From Pseudomonas sp. GGS8 (GTDB lineage Bacteria > Pseudomonadota > Gammaproteobacteria > Pseudomonadales > Pseudomonadaceae), in the NCBI RefSeq assembly GCF_024168645.1, contig NZ_JALJWF010000001.1, positions 4,839,501-4,903,500 of the forward strand: a stretch of 64,000 bases of DNA. Direction: 5' to 3'. A program made the translations under genes and the position numbers. Within the stretch, counting starts at the first letter, position 1; every line of letters starts with the position of its first letter. The notes under the pieces were generated by a model. That model was not told where the DNA came from. It ran no database searches and was given only the letters and a program-made list of their open reading frames with translations. This document shows positions 56,503 to 64,000 of the stretch, one piece after another.

Positions 56503-58311
56503 TTACTGCGGCGGTTGCCACGGTTCACCGGTGAGATAGGCCCGGAGCAGCGCCCGCTGGCAGGGCGACATCGAGCGCACCACGGGCATGAACAGGGTGG
56601 TGCCTTTGTACGCATCCGAAGTGCGGGCGAGGATGGGGTTCTTGGCGGCCATGACCGCGTCGGGCTGATTGAGCGGGATGTAGCGCGACATGGCGGGGAA
56701 AGCCAGGTAGTGAAACCGCAGGACGTTGGGGTACATCAGCGGCCAGGTGATGGTGGTGCCCGCGGGAATGCCGAAGTCGGTCTGTGCGTATTTGCGAAAG
56801 CTGGTGAAGTAGCCACCGCTTGCCAGACCGTTGACCGTGTAAGTCAGCGCGACAAAACCCGCCTGGGCTGCCGTACCCGGCTTGAGGGTGACCGGGAAAC
56901 TGACGTCGAGCTGGCCGGGGTTGATGGTCAGCGAGTCAGGAAACTCGAGGAAATTCCAGTACTTCGGATTTTTGTAGACCGCAGGGGCACCGGCCTTCAG
57001 GTCGATTTCGGTGGCACTGGTGACCGGTCCACCCAGATACCTGACTTGCAGGGTGATCGACAGGCCATTGGGGTAGTCCTCAAGATAAACGTTGCGCTGA
57101 TCGGCATACACCCGATAGGTCGATTCGATTGCATGCAGCGTGGTCTCGGAGACGGTATTGGGTGCGTTGATCGCCAGCGCTGTGGTCCGCACCGCTTGCT
57201 GCTGCGTGGCACTCAAGGGCAGGTCGACGATGCCGCCATACACGTAGTAGTCAAACAACGGGCTGCTTGCCGGGTCGAGGGTGGTCAGGGTGGTGGTGCC
57301 GGCGCTGATGGTGACGGGGCCGTAATCCGCGTTGGGCCCGATGGGGCTGGTGATGTCGTCCCTGACGGCCCTGAAGGTTTGCTTCGGGATGACGTTCACC
57401 ATGTCGATGCTCAAGATGCCGCTGTCGCCCAGATCGGCATAGCCCGTGCTCTTGACGCTCTGGTTGACCAGTTGCCGGCCCGGCTGGCAGTTCAGCGGCT
57501 CATCGTCGAAGGCCGGGGCCAGCGTCCCGATGACCCGGCCGATGCTCGGGTTGGGGGTGTATTTACCGGCGGCGTAATCGGCGTCCAGTTGCTCGGTGGT
57601 CATCGTGGGGCACATCTCGAACATGACGAAACGCAGGACGATGCCGGTTGCGCCCGGCGCCTGGATGATCGACCGCAGGCCGCTACTGTTCTGGTTCCAG
57701 CTGACAATACTGCTCAGGGGAAAGGTCAACTGAAATGTGCCGCTGGCATGGAAGGAGCCGGGCGCATCCATGCTCTCTGGCTCCAGCACCCGTGTTTTCA
57801 CATCCAGACTGCTGCAGACCGTGTTATCTCGAATCAGTAGCTGGATGTTGCTGTTGCCGCCAATTTGCAGACCGCCGACAAATATCTGGGTGGTGGTCGA
57901 GGAGGTCGGGTCCAGGTCCACCATCATCGGGCCGGAAACGGGGCCTTGTCCGGTGACCGGGTCCACTGAGCCGAGCAGATAGACCGGCTGGCCCACCATG
58001 TCACCGGTGGTGCTGATGCTGCCCGGATTACCCTGGGAACTGATCAAGGCGTTCTGCATGTCGACGACATGTTGTCCGTAGTGATTCCAGCCACCGGCGG
58101 TGTAGTAGTCGCCGTCGGGCGCGTTGATCATGTTGTTCAACTGATCGTCGGTGTAAGACTGGGCGCCTAGTGCCAGGGTCGAGGTGGTCAGGTCGAAGAG
58201 CGGCCAATGCTCATTGCCGTCGTAAGGAATGGTGGGGGAGTTGTTCGGCAGGCTGACGTCGGTGCGGATGCCGCCCCAGAAATTCAGTCGTGGTCCATTG
58301 AGAATGCTCAT
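56503..58311 (-). CDS. Protein resembling the N-terminal half of VioB (602 aa)
   Basis: I do not recognise a characterised orthologue. The start MSILNGPRLNFWGGI, the central YGGIVDLPL, NVYLEDYPNGLSITL and the C-terminal FMPVVRSMSPCQRALLRAYL follow, as I recall it, the order of motifs in VioB of the violacein pathway (MSILDFPRIHFRGW, HGIVDLPLL, NLYLE, YYMPSTRELS). VioB is about 1000 aa, and its second half holds a ferritin-like iminophenylpyruvate dimer synthase domain that is absent here. No signal peptide, so it is presumably cytoplasmic. The start lies 3 bp after the stop of a monohaem cytochrome-like gene. Catalysis cannot be inferred. A 790 aa paralogue is encoded upstream. Confidence 0.75.
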   Translation of the reverse strand: MSILNGPRLNFWGGIRTDVSLPNNSPTIPYDGNEHWPLFDLTTSTLALGAQSYTDDQLNNMINAPDGDYYTAGGWNHYGQHVVDMQNALISSQGNPGSISTTGDMVGQPVYLLGSVDPVTGQGPVSGPMMVDLDPTSSTTTQIFVGGLQIGGNSNIQLLIRDNTVCSSLDVKTRVLEPESMDAPGSFHASGTFQLTFPLSSIVSWNQNSSGLRSIIQAPGATGIVLRFVMFEMCPTMTTEQLDADYAAGKYTPNPSIGRVIGTLAPAFDDEPLNCQPGRQLVNQSVKSTGYADLGDSGILSIDMVNVIPKQTFRAVRDDITSPIGPNADYGPVTISAGTTTLTTLDPASSPLFDYYVYGGIVDLPLSATQQQAVRTTALAINAPNTVSETTLHAIESTYRVYADQRNVYLEDYPNGLSITLQVRYLGGPVTSATEIDLKAGAPAVYKNPKYWNFLEFPDSLTINPGQLDVSFPVTLKPGTAAQAGFVALTYTVNGLASGGYFTSFRKYAQTDFGIPAGTTITWPLMYPNVLRFHYLAFPAMSRYIPLNQPDAVMAAKNPILARTSDAYKGTTLFMPVVRSMSPCQRALLRAYLTGEPWQPPQ

Positions 58312-58314
58312 GAT

Positions 58315-59625
58315 CTATTCCTTGTCCTTGGTGGTTTTGCCGACAGGCGCATTGGCGAATTTGAACAGGTAGGAGAAATCGGACTTGTAGGGGCTCTTGA
58401 CCGGCGTCGCCATGGAGTGGCAATTCATGCAGCTGCTGTTGGGCTGGATGTAGCTCTCCATGGTCACGTTGGCCGAGAGCGACGGGGTCGGCTGGCCCAG
58501 TGGGTTGCTGGGGTTATCCGGCATCAGCGGGCGCTGAGTGGTGATGAGCTGGTAGTACTTCAACACGCTTTTTTGCAGGCCCGGGTCGGTGCGATAGTTG
58601 GTGTTCACCCCGTTGGTGACCTCGGCAATCGGGGTGACCCGGTTCAGCGGGTTCGGGGTCTGGAACGTGGTGCCGGGTTTGGGCACGCAGACCAGCTGTG
58701 TACCCTGAGTCTGCCAGTCGCACGGCGACTGGTTGAGGGTGACGACGGGGGCGGCGGGGTTGAAGTAGGAGTAGGTCATGCCGGCTGTTGGCTGATCGAC
58801 CCATTGGCCATGCACCAGCTCCTTGGGCGGAACGTTGTCGATCTGCTCGAAGGTCGACCAGATCCACTGCGGATAGCCGTTGACCTTGGTGATGATATGC
58901 AGGCCCACCAGGCCCAGGTAGGCCTCGGTGACACCGGTGCGCTGGCCCTGGTCATTGAACGTGGCCACGCGCGCGAGCATGGTCAGGTAGCGGCTGGCAT
59001 TGTCGTTGGGGGTGAGGATGCGCCAGCTCGACTTGACCTCGATGACCCCGTTGGGGAAGTTGATGTTATTGGCTTTGGAAACGATATCGGCGTTATAGAA
59101 GCTGTTGTTGACGATGTAGTCGTAGGACGTCTCGTTGGCCGAGATGTCGTAGTAGGTCGGGTTACCCGCCTGGTCGATCAGCCAGCCGCCAACGGCCTGG
59201 TCGACGGCATTCACCTGAGTGCTGTTCTTCAGCGCGGCGATGTTGATGATGCCCAGGCTTTTGGCGGTCTGCGGGGTATTCCACGGGCCAGGATTGGCAC
59301 CCCTTGGCAGAAAGATTTCCTCCACGGTCTTGTAGGTCTGCCAAACGGTGTAACCGGGATCCCCAGGCTGTTTGGCACAGTCGGGATCACCTCGCTGCCC
59401 GTTCTGTGCGGGCCAGTTCAAGGCGATGAACATCTGCCAGCTGTATTGATCGAACTGGTCCTGACTGGCGGTGGCGGTCGGCGCGGTGCTGGGGGGTTGG
59501 CAACTCAGGTTGCTGGCCTGCGTCGACGGCTTGACCTGTTCCCGGGCCAGGGCCTGCTCCAGGGCCAGGCCTGACAGACTGGCCAGGCCCACGGATATCA
59601 CGCAGAGACGGAGTGTGGTTTTCAT
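58315..59625 (-). CDS. Exported monohaem c-type cytochrome-like protein
   Basis: This 436 aa protein has a signal peptide (MKTTLRLCVISVGLASLSG, cleavage near ALA-REQ) and one haem-binding motif, CMNCH, at residues 399-403 close to the C-terminus. Most of the chain (about 60-390) has no recognised domain; it contains SWQMFIALNWPAQNG and TVEEIFLPRGANPGPWN segments shared with the gene at the window end. AAGGA lies seven bases before the ATG. It would act in the periplasm, possibly as an electron carrier or a haem-dependent enzyme. It is tightly coupled to the VioB-N-like gene. Confidence 0.78.
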   Translation of the reverse strand: MKTTLRLCVISVGLASLSGLALEQALAREQVKPSTQASNLSCQPPSTAPTATASQDQFDQYSWQMFIALNWPAQNGQRGDPDCAKQPGDPGYTVWQTYKTVEEIFLPRGANPGPWNTPQTAKSLGIINIAALKNSTQVNAVDQAVGGWLIDQAGNPTYYDISANETSYDYIVNNSFYNADIVSKANNINFPNGVIEVKSSWRILTPNDNASRYLTMLARVATFNDQGQRTGVTEAYLGLVGLHIITKVNGYPQWIWSTFEQIDNVPPKELVHGQWVDQPTAGMTYSYFNPAAPVVTLNQSPCDWQTQGTQLVCVPKPGTTFQTPNPLNRVTPIAEVTNGVNTNYRTDPGLQKSVLKYYQLITTQRPLMPDNPSNPLGQPTPSLSANVTMESYIQPNSSCMNCHSMATPVKSPYKSDFSYLFKFANAPVGKTTKDKE

Positions 59626-59644
59626 GGCGATCCTTCGTCGTTGT

Positions 59645-60568
59645 TCAGGGTTTGCGCTGCATCAGCTTGTTCCACTGCGCCTTTTGGCCGTTGCTCTGTG
59701 ACGCCGGTGGCTCGAACAATTGGCAGGGCGGTGGATTCGACGGGCACATGGCGGCCACTTGCGCCCAGGTCTGGGCCGGGTCCGGTTTGGCGATGCGGAA
59801 GTTGGTGTAGTTCTGGCTGACGATGGGGGCATTGGCGACGCTGGTGTCACCGGAGAAAAAGAACGACTGGGGATGCCGGTAGGGCGGTTGTCCCGTTGGC
59901 TTTTTGAAAAAGGCATAGCCGAACAGGATCGGACCTTGCGGCGAATCGAGGTCCAGGGCGTAGGCCTGCACGCTGCCATTGAGGTTTTTGCTGCGCTCGG
60001 CGCTGTAGGGCAGGTGCTGGATGAAATCTTGCCGCGGCGGATGATTCATCGGTGAAAACATGCAACAGGCCGGCATGTCTTTAGGGCGGTCTTGCGGGTA
60101 AGTCAGGAAATACGCCTTGTTGCCCAGGGACACGAACGAGCAGGTGTAATTGTTGTTCTTGATCGGAAAAATTGGCAGACAGTATTTTTCGTAGTGCTCC
60201 ATCATCGCGCCGAAGCCGTCGCCATCCGGCGGGATGTACGCGGTGTCGTAGTAACTGGTCCCGCGGGAAACGGTGTAGTCCGCCGGGGTCAGGGTGGTGG
60301 GTGGATTACTGTAGGGCGGCGGGCTTTTCTCGTAGTTGTGCATCACCCGGTACATGGTCCAGTCGCTGATCCAGTACGCCGGAAAAAACGGATCGGAAGG
60401 CTCGCCCGGTGCTCGTTTGGCGATGCAATTGCCGTTCTGCTCATTGCAACCCTCGGTGTTGTGCACCCCCATGGTGAAGTACACCGCGCCGCTGTCCGCC
60501 TGGGCGAATAGAGCCGGGATGAGCAGCAGGGTCAGCAGCAACAGCCGGTTCAAAATGCTGGCTTTCAT
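59645..60568 (-). CDS. Small exported Cys-rich protein of unknown function
   Basis: This 307 aa protein has a strong signal peptide (ILNRLLLLTLLLIPALFAQA). The mature chain contains about eight Cys (for example EGCNEQNGNCIAK, CLPIF, CSFV, ACCMF, AMCPS, PPCQLF), suggesting disulfides in the periplasm. I recognise no family. AGGAG lies six bases before the ATG at 60568; the 13 codons further upstream are not needed. It lies between the two cytochrome/VioB-N pairs on the same strand, so it probably belongs to their system. Confidence 0.75.
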   Translation of the reverse strand: MKASILNRLLLLTLLLIPALFAQADSGAVYFTMGVHNTEGCNEQNGNCIAKRAPGEPSDPFFPAYWISDWTMYRVMHNYEKSPPPYSNPPTTLTPADYTVSRGTSYYDTAYIPPDGDGFGAMMEHYEKYCLPIFPIKNNNYTCSFVSLGNKAYFLTYPQDRPKDMPACCMFSPMNHPPRQDFIQHLPYSAERSKNLNGSVQAYALDLDSPQGPILFGYAFFKKPTGQPPYRHPQSFFFSGDTSVANAPIVSQNYTNFRIAKPDPAQTWAQVAAMCPSNPPPCQLFEPPASQSNGQKAQWNKLMQRKP

Positions 60569-60641
60569 ATGACACTCCTGTGAAGTGCCGGGTGACAGGC
60601 TCGTCACCCGGTGGTCCTGCGTGAGCGTTGTTGTTTTAGCC

Positions 60642-63014
60642 TTACTCGTAATCGCTCATGCTGAGCGGGATGGGCGGGTAATTGCGTTTCACCAGGGACT
60701 GCGCCCAGAGCTCCAGTACGGCGCGTCGGCTTTGTGACATGTCGCGGGTGATGGGCATGGCGAGCGTGCTTTCCTCCTGGTACTCCTTGCTGATCAGCAC
60801 AATCAGCTGGTCGACGGCGCCTTCCACTCTTGCCTGTGAGTTGAGCGGCATGAACTTGTTCATGATGGGGTACAGGTAATAGAAGGTCTGCAAGATGCGT
60901 GGGTAGATGAAGTTCTCCCACAACAGCGTCGCGGCGTTCTGACGCGTGCAGATGGAGTTCCAGTAGGTGATGAAGTCCTGTTGTAACTGCGGATCCAGTG
61001 GCAGGACGCGCATCGGGGCGAGGAAGTCTGTGTAGGCCTGGGTGTAGTTGAAGCTGAAGGGGACGGCCGGGTCGTTGTGGTCTTCCTGCACGAAGAACCG
61101 CAGGGTGGGAAAGCCCGGGGCTCGAGCATTGACGCCCAGTTGGGCAATGCCGCTGGCGTTGGTGGTGATCTTTGCAACAGAGTAATTGACGGTGCTGTTC
61201 TGAGCATCGCGCAGCGTCCCGGTTCTGGAGATGGCAGCGTCGAATGCCAGGCAAGGGCGCAAGTTGACCGCGACCGGTTTACCCAAGTCATGCAGGAACT
61301 GCTGATAATTTACCGGTATTCCCGAAGGCCCGGCATTCGACGTATCCACGGCCTGTAGGGCGGTGAGTCCACGGCCGCTCCCGGTAGCCCGGGGGCTTGA
61401 TACCGCGAGCACATCGTTGAATTGCGGCAGATTGGGCTTGTTCAATGTGCGGTCTGCCGGATGGTCGTAGAACAGCGTGAAGTCGGCCGGATTGCTGAAT
61501 GCCAGATAGTAGTTGCTGGTGGTCACCATGAAGGGGTTGCCATACTCCGCCACCCACAGCACGGTGTTGGCCGCTGGCTTGCCATCCTTTTGCACCATGA
61601 TTTGCAGCGTCTTGTGATCACCCACGTCGATGAAACTGCCGCTTTCTATTACTTCGGCGGTCCACATCTGCTGGGTGGAGGCGATCTGGGGCGTTTGCGT
61701 GCCCTGTAGCTGCAGCTCCAGAGGGCCTGCCTGCAGAGTCGCCTTGTCTGAGTCGTTGAGCGTGAAGTCCAGCAGGCCGGAGCGTTTGTCGAAGGCTGCT
61801 TGTCGATACTGCTCGAAACCGAAGTTGATCACCGGGTTGAACTGTCCATCCTTGCGTACCCCCAGTAGATAGTTGCCGGCATGGAATTTTTCGGCCGTCG
61901 GGATCGGGGCGTTGGAGTCCACTGGATAGAACGGAAAAGTGTTGCCCAGATCCAGCGACAGGGTGTGGTCGGTAATCTGGGCCGACATCACGCCCAACGT
62001 GATGCTGGCGGCCTCGACATTCTGGTTTGTTTGATAAATCGGTACGGCGTTGGCGGGCACCAGACGCCGGCCGGCCGGAGCGGTGGGGTATTCGTCGGCG
62101 AACCAGAGGCCCAGGGTCGCTGCGGTACGGCTGTAGGCGGGGTTGAAAAAGATATCGGCGACGTTGTCCAGACCCTTCTGATACATCGCTTGCACTTTGG
62201 CCATGTCCGCGGCTGTCGTGGAGTGGGTATTGATCGGCGGGAAGTCGTTGAAAATGCCGTTCTTGTCATAGTAGGTCAGGTAGGTGGAAAACCTGAACAT
62301 CAAGCCACGAGCCCCTTGTTGCCTCATCTGCTGTTGAAGCTGACTCAGCAGCGCGGAGTTGCCGATAACCCATTCCAGGTTTTCCTGGGGAAAGCAGGTC
62401 TGCCAGGTGGTGGTGACATACTTCAGACCACCGAGGGCCCCCCAATTGAAGTTCAGGAATCGGTCCAGCATCCGGTATTGCCGATTGAGGGTCAGGCCGC
62501 ATTTATCATCCCCCAGCTCCAGCTTGTCGAAATACAACGCGGTGAAGGCGTTCTGCCACGGGCTGATGTCCACGAAGCGCGCGGCAGTAGGACTGGCGCT
62601 GCCAAAGGGGTTACCGAGCAATTGGTAGTTCTTGCCGACCAGCGCATCCTGGTCGATGTAATTGTTGGCCTGTAGCTCGCCGCCGATGACCACGGAGCGG
62701 ATATCTTCGTAGCACACCGTGCCGCAGGCATTGTCGCCAAACAGATCCCACTCTGCGGGAATGTACGGGGTCGGGCTGCCATTGGTCGGCACCATCGGCA
62801 CGTAGTCCGGGACGTTATTCACGGGACTGATGACCCAGGGCATCAGCGTGTTGGGGGCGTTCTGGCGCGTGATGTCGTAGAAGTTCACAAACGGCCAGTT
62901 AATATCCATGTTGACCGCGTCATAGAGTGGAAATACATCGTTGTTGTTGGCCGTTGGCGGGTTCCAGAACATATGGCCGTTGAGGTAGATGCGGGGGAAA
63001 TTCAATACGCTCAT
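60642..63014 (-). CDS. Larger VioB-N-like protein (790 aa)
   Basis: This is a paralogue of the 602 aa protein. The N-terminus SVLNFPRIYLNGHMFWNPPTAN matches, from memory, the VioB start (LDFPRIHFRGW...NAPTAN) better than its sister does. The C-terminus again carries YPIMNKFMPLN and AMPITRDMSQSRRAVLELW, like the VioB segment with YMPSTRELS. A middle part of about 190 extra residues (about 430-620) has no recognised fold. No ferritin-like domain and no signal peptide are present. GGAG lies six bases before the ATG. It follows the cytochrome-like gene at the window edge by 10 bp, mirroring the downstream pair. Confidence 0.75.
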   Translation of the reverse strand: MSVLNFPRIYLNGHMFWNPPTANNNDVFPLYDAVNMDINWPFVNFYDITRQNAPNTLMPWVISPVNNVPDYVPMVPTNGSPTPYIPAEWDLFGDNACGTVCYEDIRSVVIGGELQANNYIDQDALVGKNYQLLGNPFGSASPTAARFVDISPWQNAFTALYFDKLELGDDKCGLTLNRQYRMLDRFLNFNWGALGGLKYVTTTWQTCFPQENLEWVIGNSALLSQLQQQMRQQGARGLMFRFSTYLTYYDKNGIFNDFPPINTHSTTAADMAKVQAMYQKGLDNVADIFFNPAYSRTAATLGLWFADEYPTAPAGRRLVPANAVPIYQTNQNVEAASITLGVMSAQITDHTLSLDLGNTFPFYPVDSNAPIPTAEKFHAGNYLLGVRKDGQFNPVINFGFEQYRQAAFDKRSGLLDFTLNDSDKATLQAGPLELQLQGTQTPQIASTQQMWTAEVIESGSFIDVGDHKTLQIMVQKDGKPAANTVLWVAEYGNPFMVTTSNYYLAFSNPADFTLFYDHPADRTLNKPNLPQFNDVLAVSSPRATGSGRGLTALQAVDTSNAGPSGIPVNYQQFLHDLGKPVAVNLRPCLAFDAAISRTGTLRDAQNSTVNYSVAKITTNASGIAQLGVNARAPGFPTLRFFVQEDHNDPAVPFSFNYTQAYTDFLAPMRVLPLDPQLQQDFITYWNSICTRQNAATLLWENFIYPRILQTFYYLYPIMNKFMPLNSQARVEGAVDQLIVLISKEYQEESTLAMPITRDMSQSRRAVLELWAQSLVKRNYPPIPLSMSDYE

Positions 63015-63024
63015 GTCATGCTCC

Positions 63025-64000
63025 TTAGCGTTGCCACTGGGCGTGTTTCAACGACCAGACAAAATCCAGTTTGTTGTAACCGGCGAAGGCCGAGTTCGGC
63101 AGCGGGGTGGTGGGGTAGACAATGCCGCCCTGTTCTTTCAGGGCGAAATTGAAGTAACCCTTTTGGTTCGAGTAGGCGGCGGTGCCGTGGCAGGCTAGGC
63201 AGGACGAGGTGTTCTGGAAGGCCGATTCCAGCTGGGAGTTGGCCAGCACCTGGGTGATGGGCTGGAATTCGACCCCGATCAGTTCGTACTTCGCCAGAGC
63301 GGGATTAGCGGCCTGAAAGCTGGTATTGACCGTTTTGGCGGCTGGTGTCGGTCCTGTGGTGTTGGTTATCGGGGTGGCCGGCACGGCATTGGTCACGGTG
63401 TACTTACTGTTGTTGACGTTTTCGAAGGTGGTCCAGACCCAGTTGGCGTTCAGTTTGTTGACGACGTGCAAGCCGCTCATTGCGGCATAGCCGACCTTGT
63501 ATTTACCGTCTTGCAGGTAATAGGCCTGGGCGATGTAGTAACCGTCTTTCTCCAGTTTCTGTTTGTAGGTCGCGTCGGAGCCGATCCACAGCCAGGAGGA
63601 TTTCAACTCCCAGGCAATGGGCGGAAACTCCAGATTGCTGGTCAGGGCGGCCTGGCCGTTCATGTTGTAGACCTGCTTCTGCACGATGTAATCGAACGTG
63701 CCCTGGCCCATCAGCAGCTGAAAGCGTACGGGTTTGCCTTTTTCTGTCGCGGGCACCGCTCCGCCCATTTGCAGAATCAAGCCATCGACCTGTTGGGTGG
63801 CTTTGAGGTTATGGAAGGTTCGGGACAGATCCATTCCTAGTGCCTTGGCCTGTGTAACTACCGCGTTCGGGGGTGGCACGGGGGTGCCATAAGGGGCGGG
63901 TTTGGCGCCATTGGGCAGGTAGACCTGGTCGGAGGGTTTCATCGATTCCCACTCGCGGTTGGGGTTCCCCGCGGCAGCGGGCTGGTTCAAGCAGACAAAC
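63025..64000 (-). CDS. Monohaem cytochrome-like protein, 5' end beyond window
   Basis: The frame is open to base 64000, leaving 324 C-terminal residues. They align in order with the 436 aa protein: FVCLNQPAAAG for FIALNWPAQNG, DQVYLPNGAKPAPYG for EEIFLPRGANPGPWN, ELKSSWLWIG, GLHVVNKLNANWVWTTFENV and a single CLACH haem motif near the end. A TTG at 63990 is not the start, because homology continues past it. With the adjacent 790 aa gene it forms the first cytochrome/VioB-N pair of the operon. Confidence 0.78.
   Translation of the reverse strand, partial: FVCLNQPAAAGNPNREWESMKPSDQVYLPNGAKPAPYGTPVPPPNAVVTQAKALGMDLSRTFHNLKATQQVDGLILQMGGAVPATEKGKPVRFQLLMGQGTFDYIVQKQVYNMNGQAALTSNLEFPPIAWELKSSWLWIGSDATYKQKLEKDGYYIAQAYYLQDGKYKVGYAAMSGLHVVNKLNANWVWTTFENVNNSKYTVTNAVPATPITNTTGPTPAAKTVNTSFQAANPALAKYELIGVEFQPITQVLANSQLESAFQNTSSCLACHGTAAYSNQKGYFNFALKEQGGIVYPTTPLPNSAFAGYNKLDFVWSLKHAQWQR

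Noticed and set aside
56503..63014. A complete violacein- or rebeccamycin-type gene cluster
   Set aside because: No VioA/RebO amino acid oxidase, VioC/VioD monooxygenases or dimer synthase domain is encoded in the window; only VioB-N-like parts are present.

Overview
The window reads as a chromosomal segment of a Pseudomonas of the broad P. fluorescens group. The support is indirect: high GC, REP/REPIN elements of the GGGAGCGGGCTTGCCCGCGA type, an acoR-acoXABC-dehydrogenase acetoin cluster in the pseudomonad arrangement, and sigma-54 control of it. No rRNA or taxonomic marker gene is present, so the genus is inferred.

Layout. 1-1628: end of an OmpR-type response regulator and its histidine kinase. 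1747-2412: a SAM methyltransferase. 2601-7052: a complete type I secretion system (ABC ATPase/permease, HlyD-type adaptor, TolC-type outer membrane channel). It is followed by a decayed adaptor gene remnant (7422-7677) and a LuxR-type regulator with a degenerate receiver (7680-8396). 8516-27937: four tandem paralogous genes on the minus strand for very large acidic repeat proteins, almost certainly substrates of that secretion system. They share a 452-453 aa C-terminal region and carry exactly 6, 7, 0 and 3 copies of a 462-bp (154 aa) module. Each has its own 5' hairpin and 3' terminator. 28278-35831: housekeeping or solitary genes (membrane metallophosphoesterase, M20 dipeptidase, CapA-like protein, tRNA-Gln, rlhA). 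35915-38203: divergent MocR regulator and PaiB-like protein.

38241-46799 is a sucrose or fructoside utilisation locus. A binding protein, two permeases, an ATPase, a GH32 hydrolase and a LacI repressor form one minus-strand operon, with a ScrY-like porin diverging from it. A perfect 12-bp LacI-type operator precedes the binding-protein gene. 46865-47625 holds six REPINs spaced exactly 134 bp apart. 47700-55343 is the acetoin/2,3-butanediol catabolic cluster: AcoR activates a sigma-54 promoter driving acoX, acoA, acoB, acoC and a butanediol dehydrogenase. A 45-bp near-identical direct repeat flanks it.

55413-64000 is a tightly packed minus-strand operon of unknown function. It encodes a monohaem cytochrome-like protein (cut by the window edge), a protein resembling the N-terminal half of VioB (violacein pathway), a small Cys-rich exported protein, a second monohaem protein, a second VioB-N-like protein and a beta-propeller protein. 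The two best candidates for an undescribed system are this VioB-N/cytochrome operon and the four-member secreted repeat-protein array with its dedicated secretion system.
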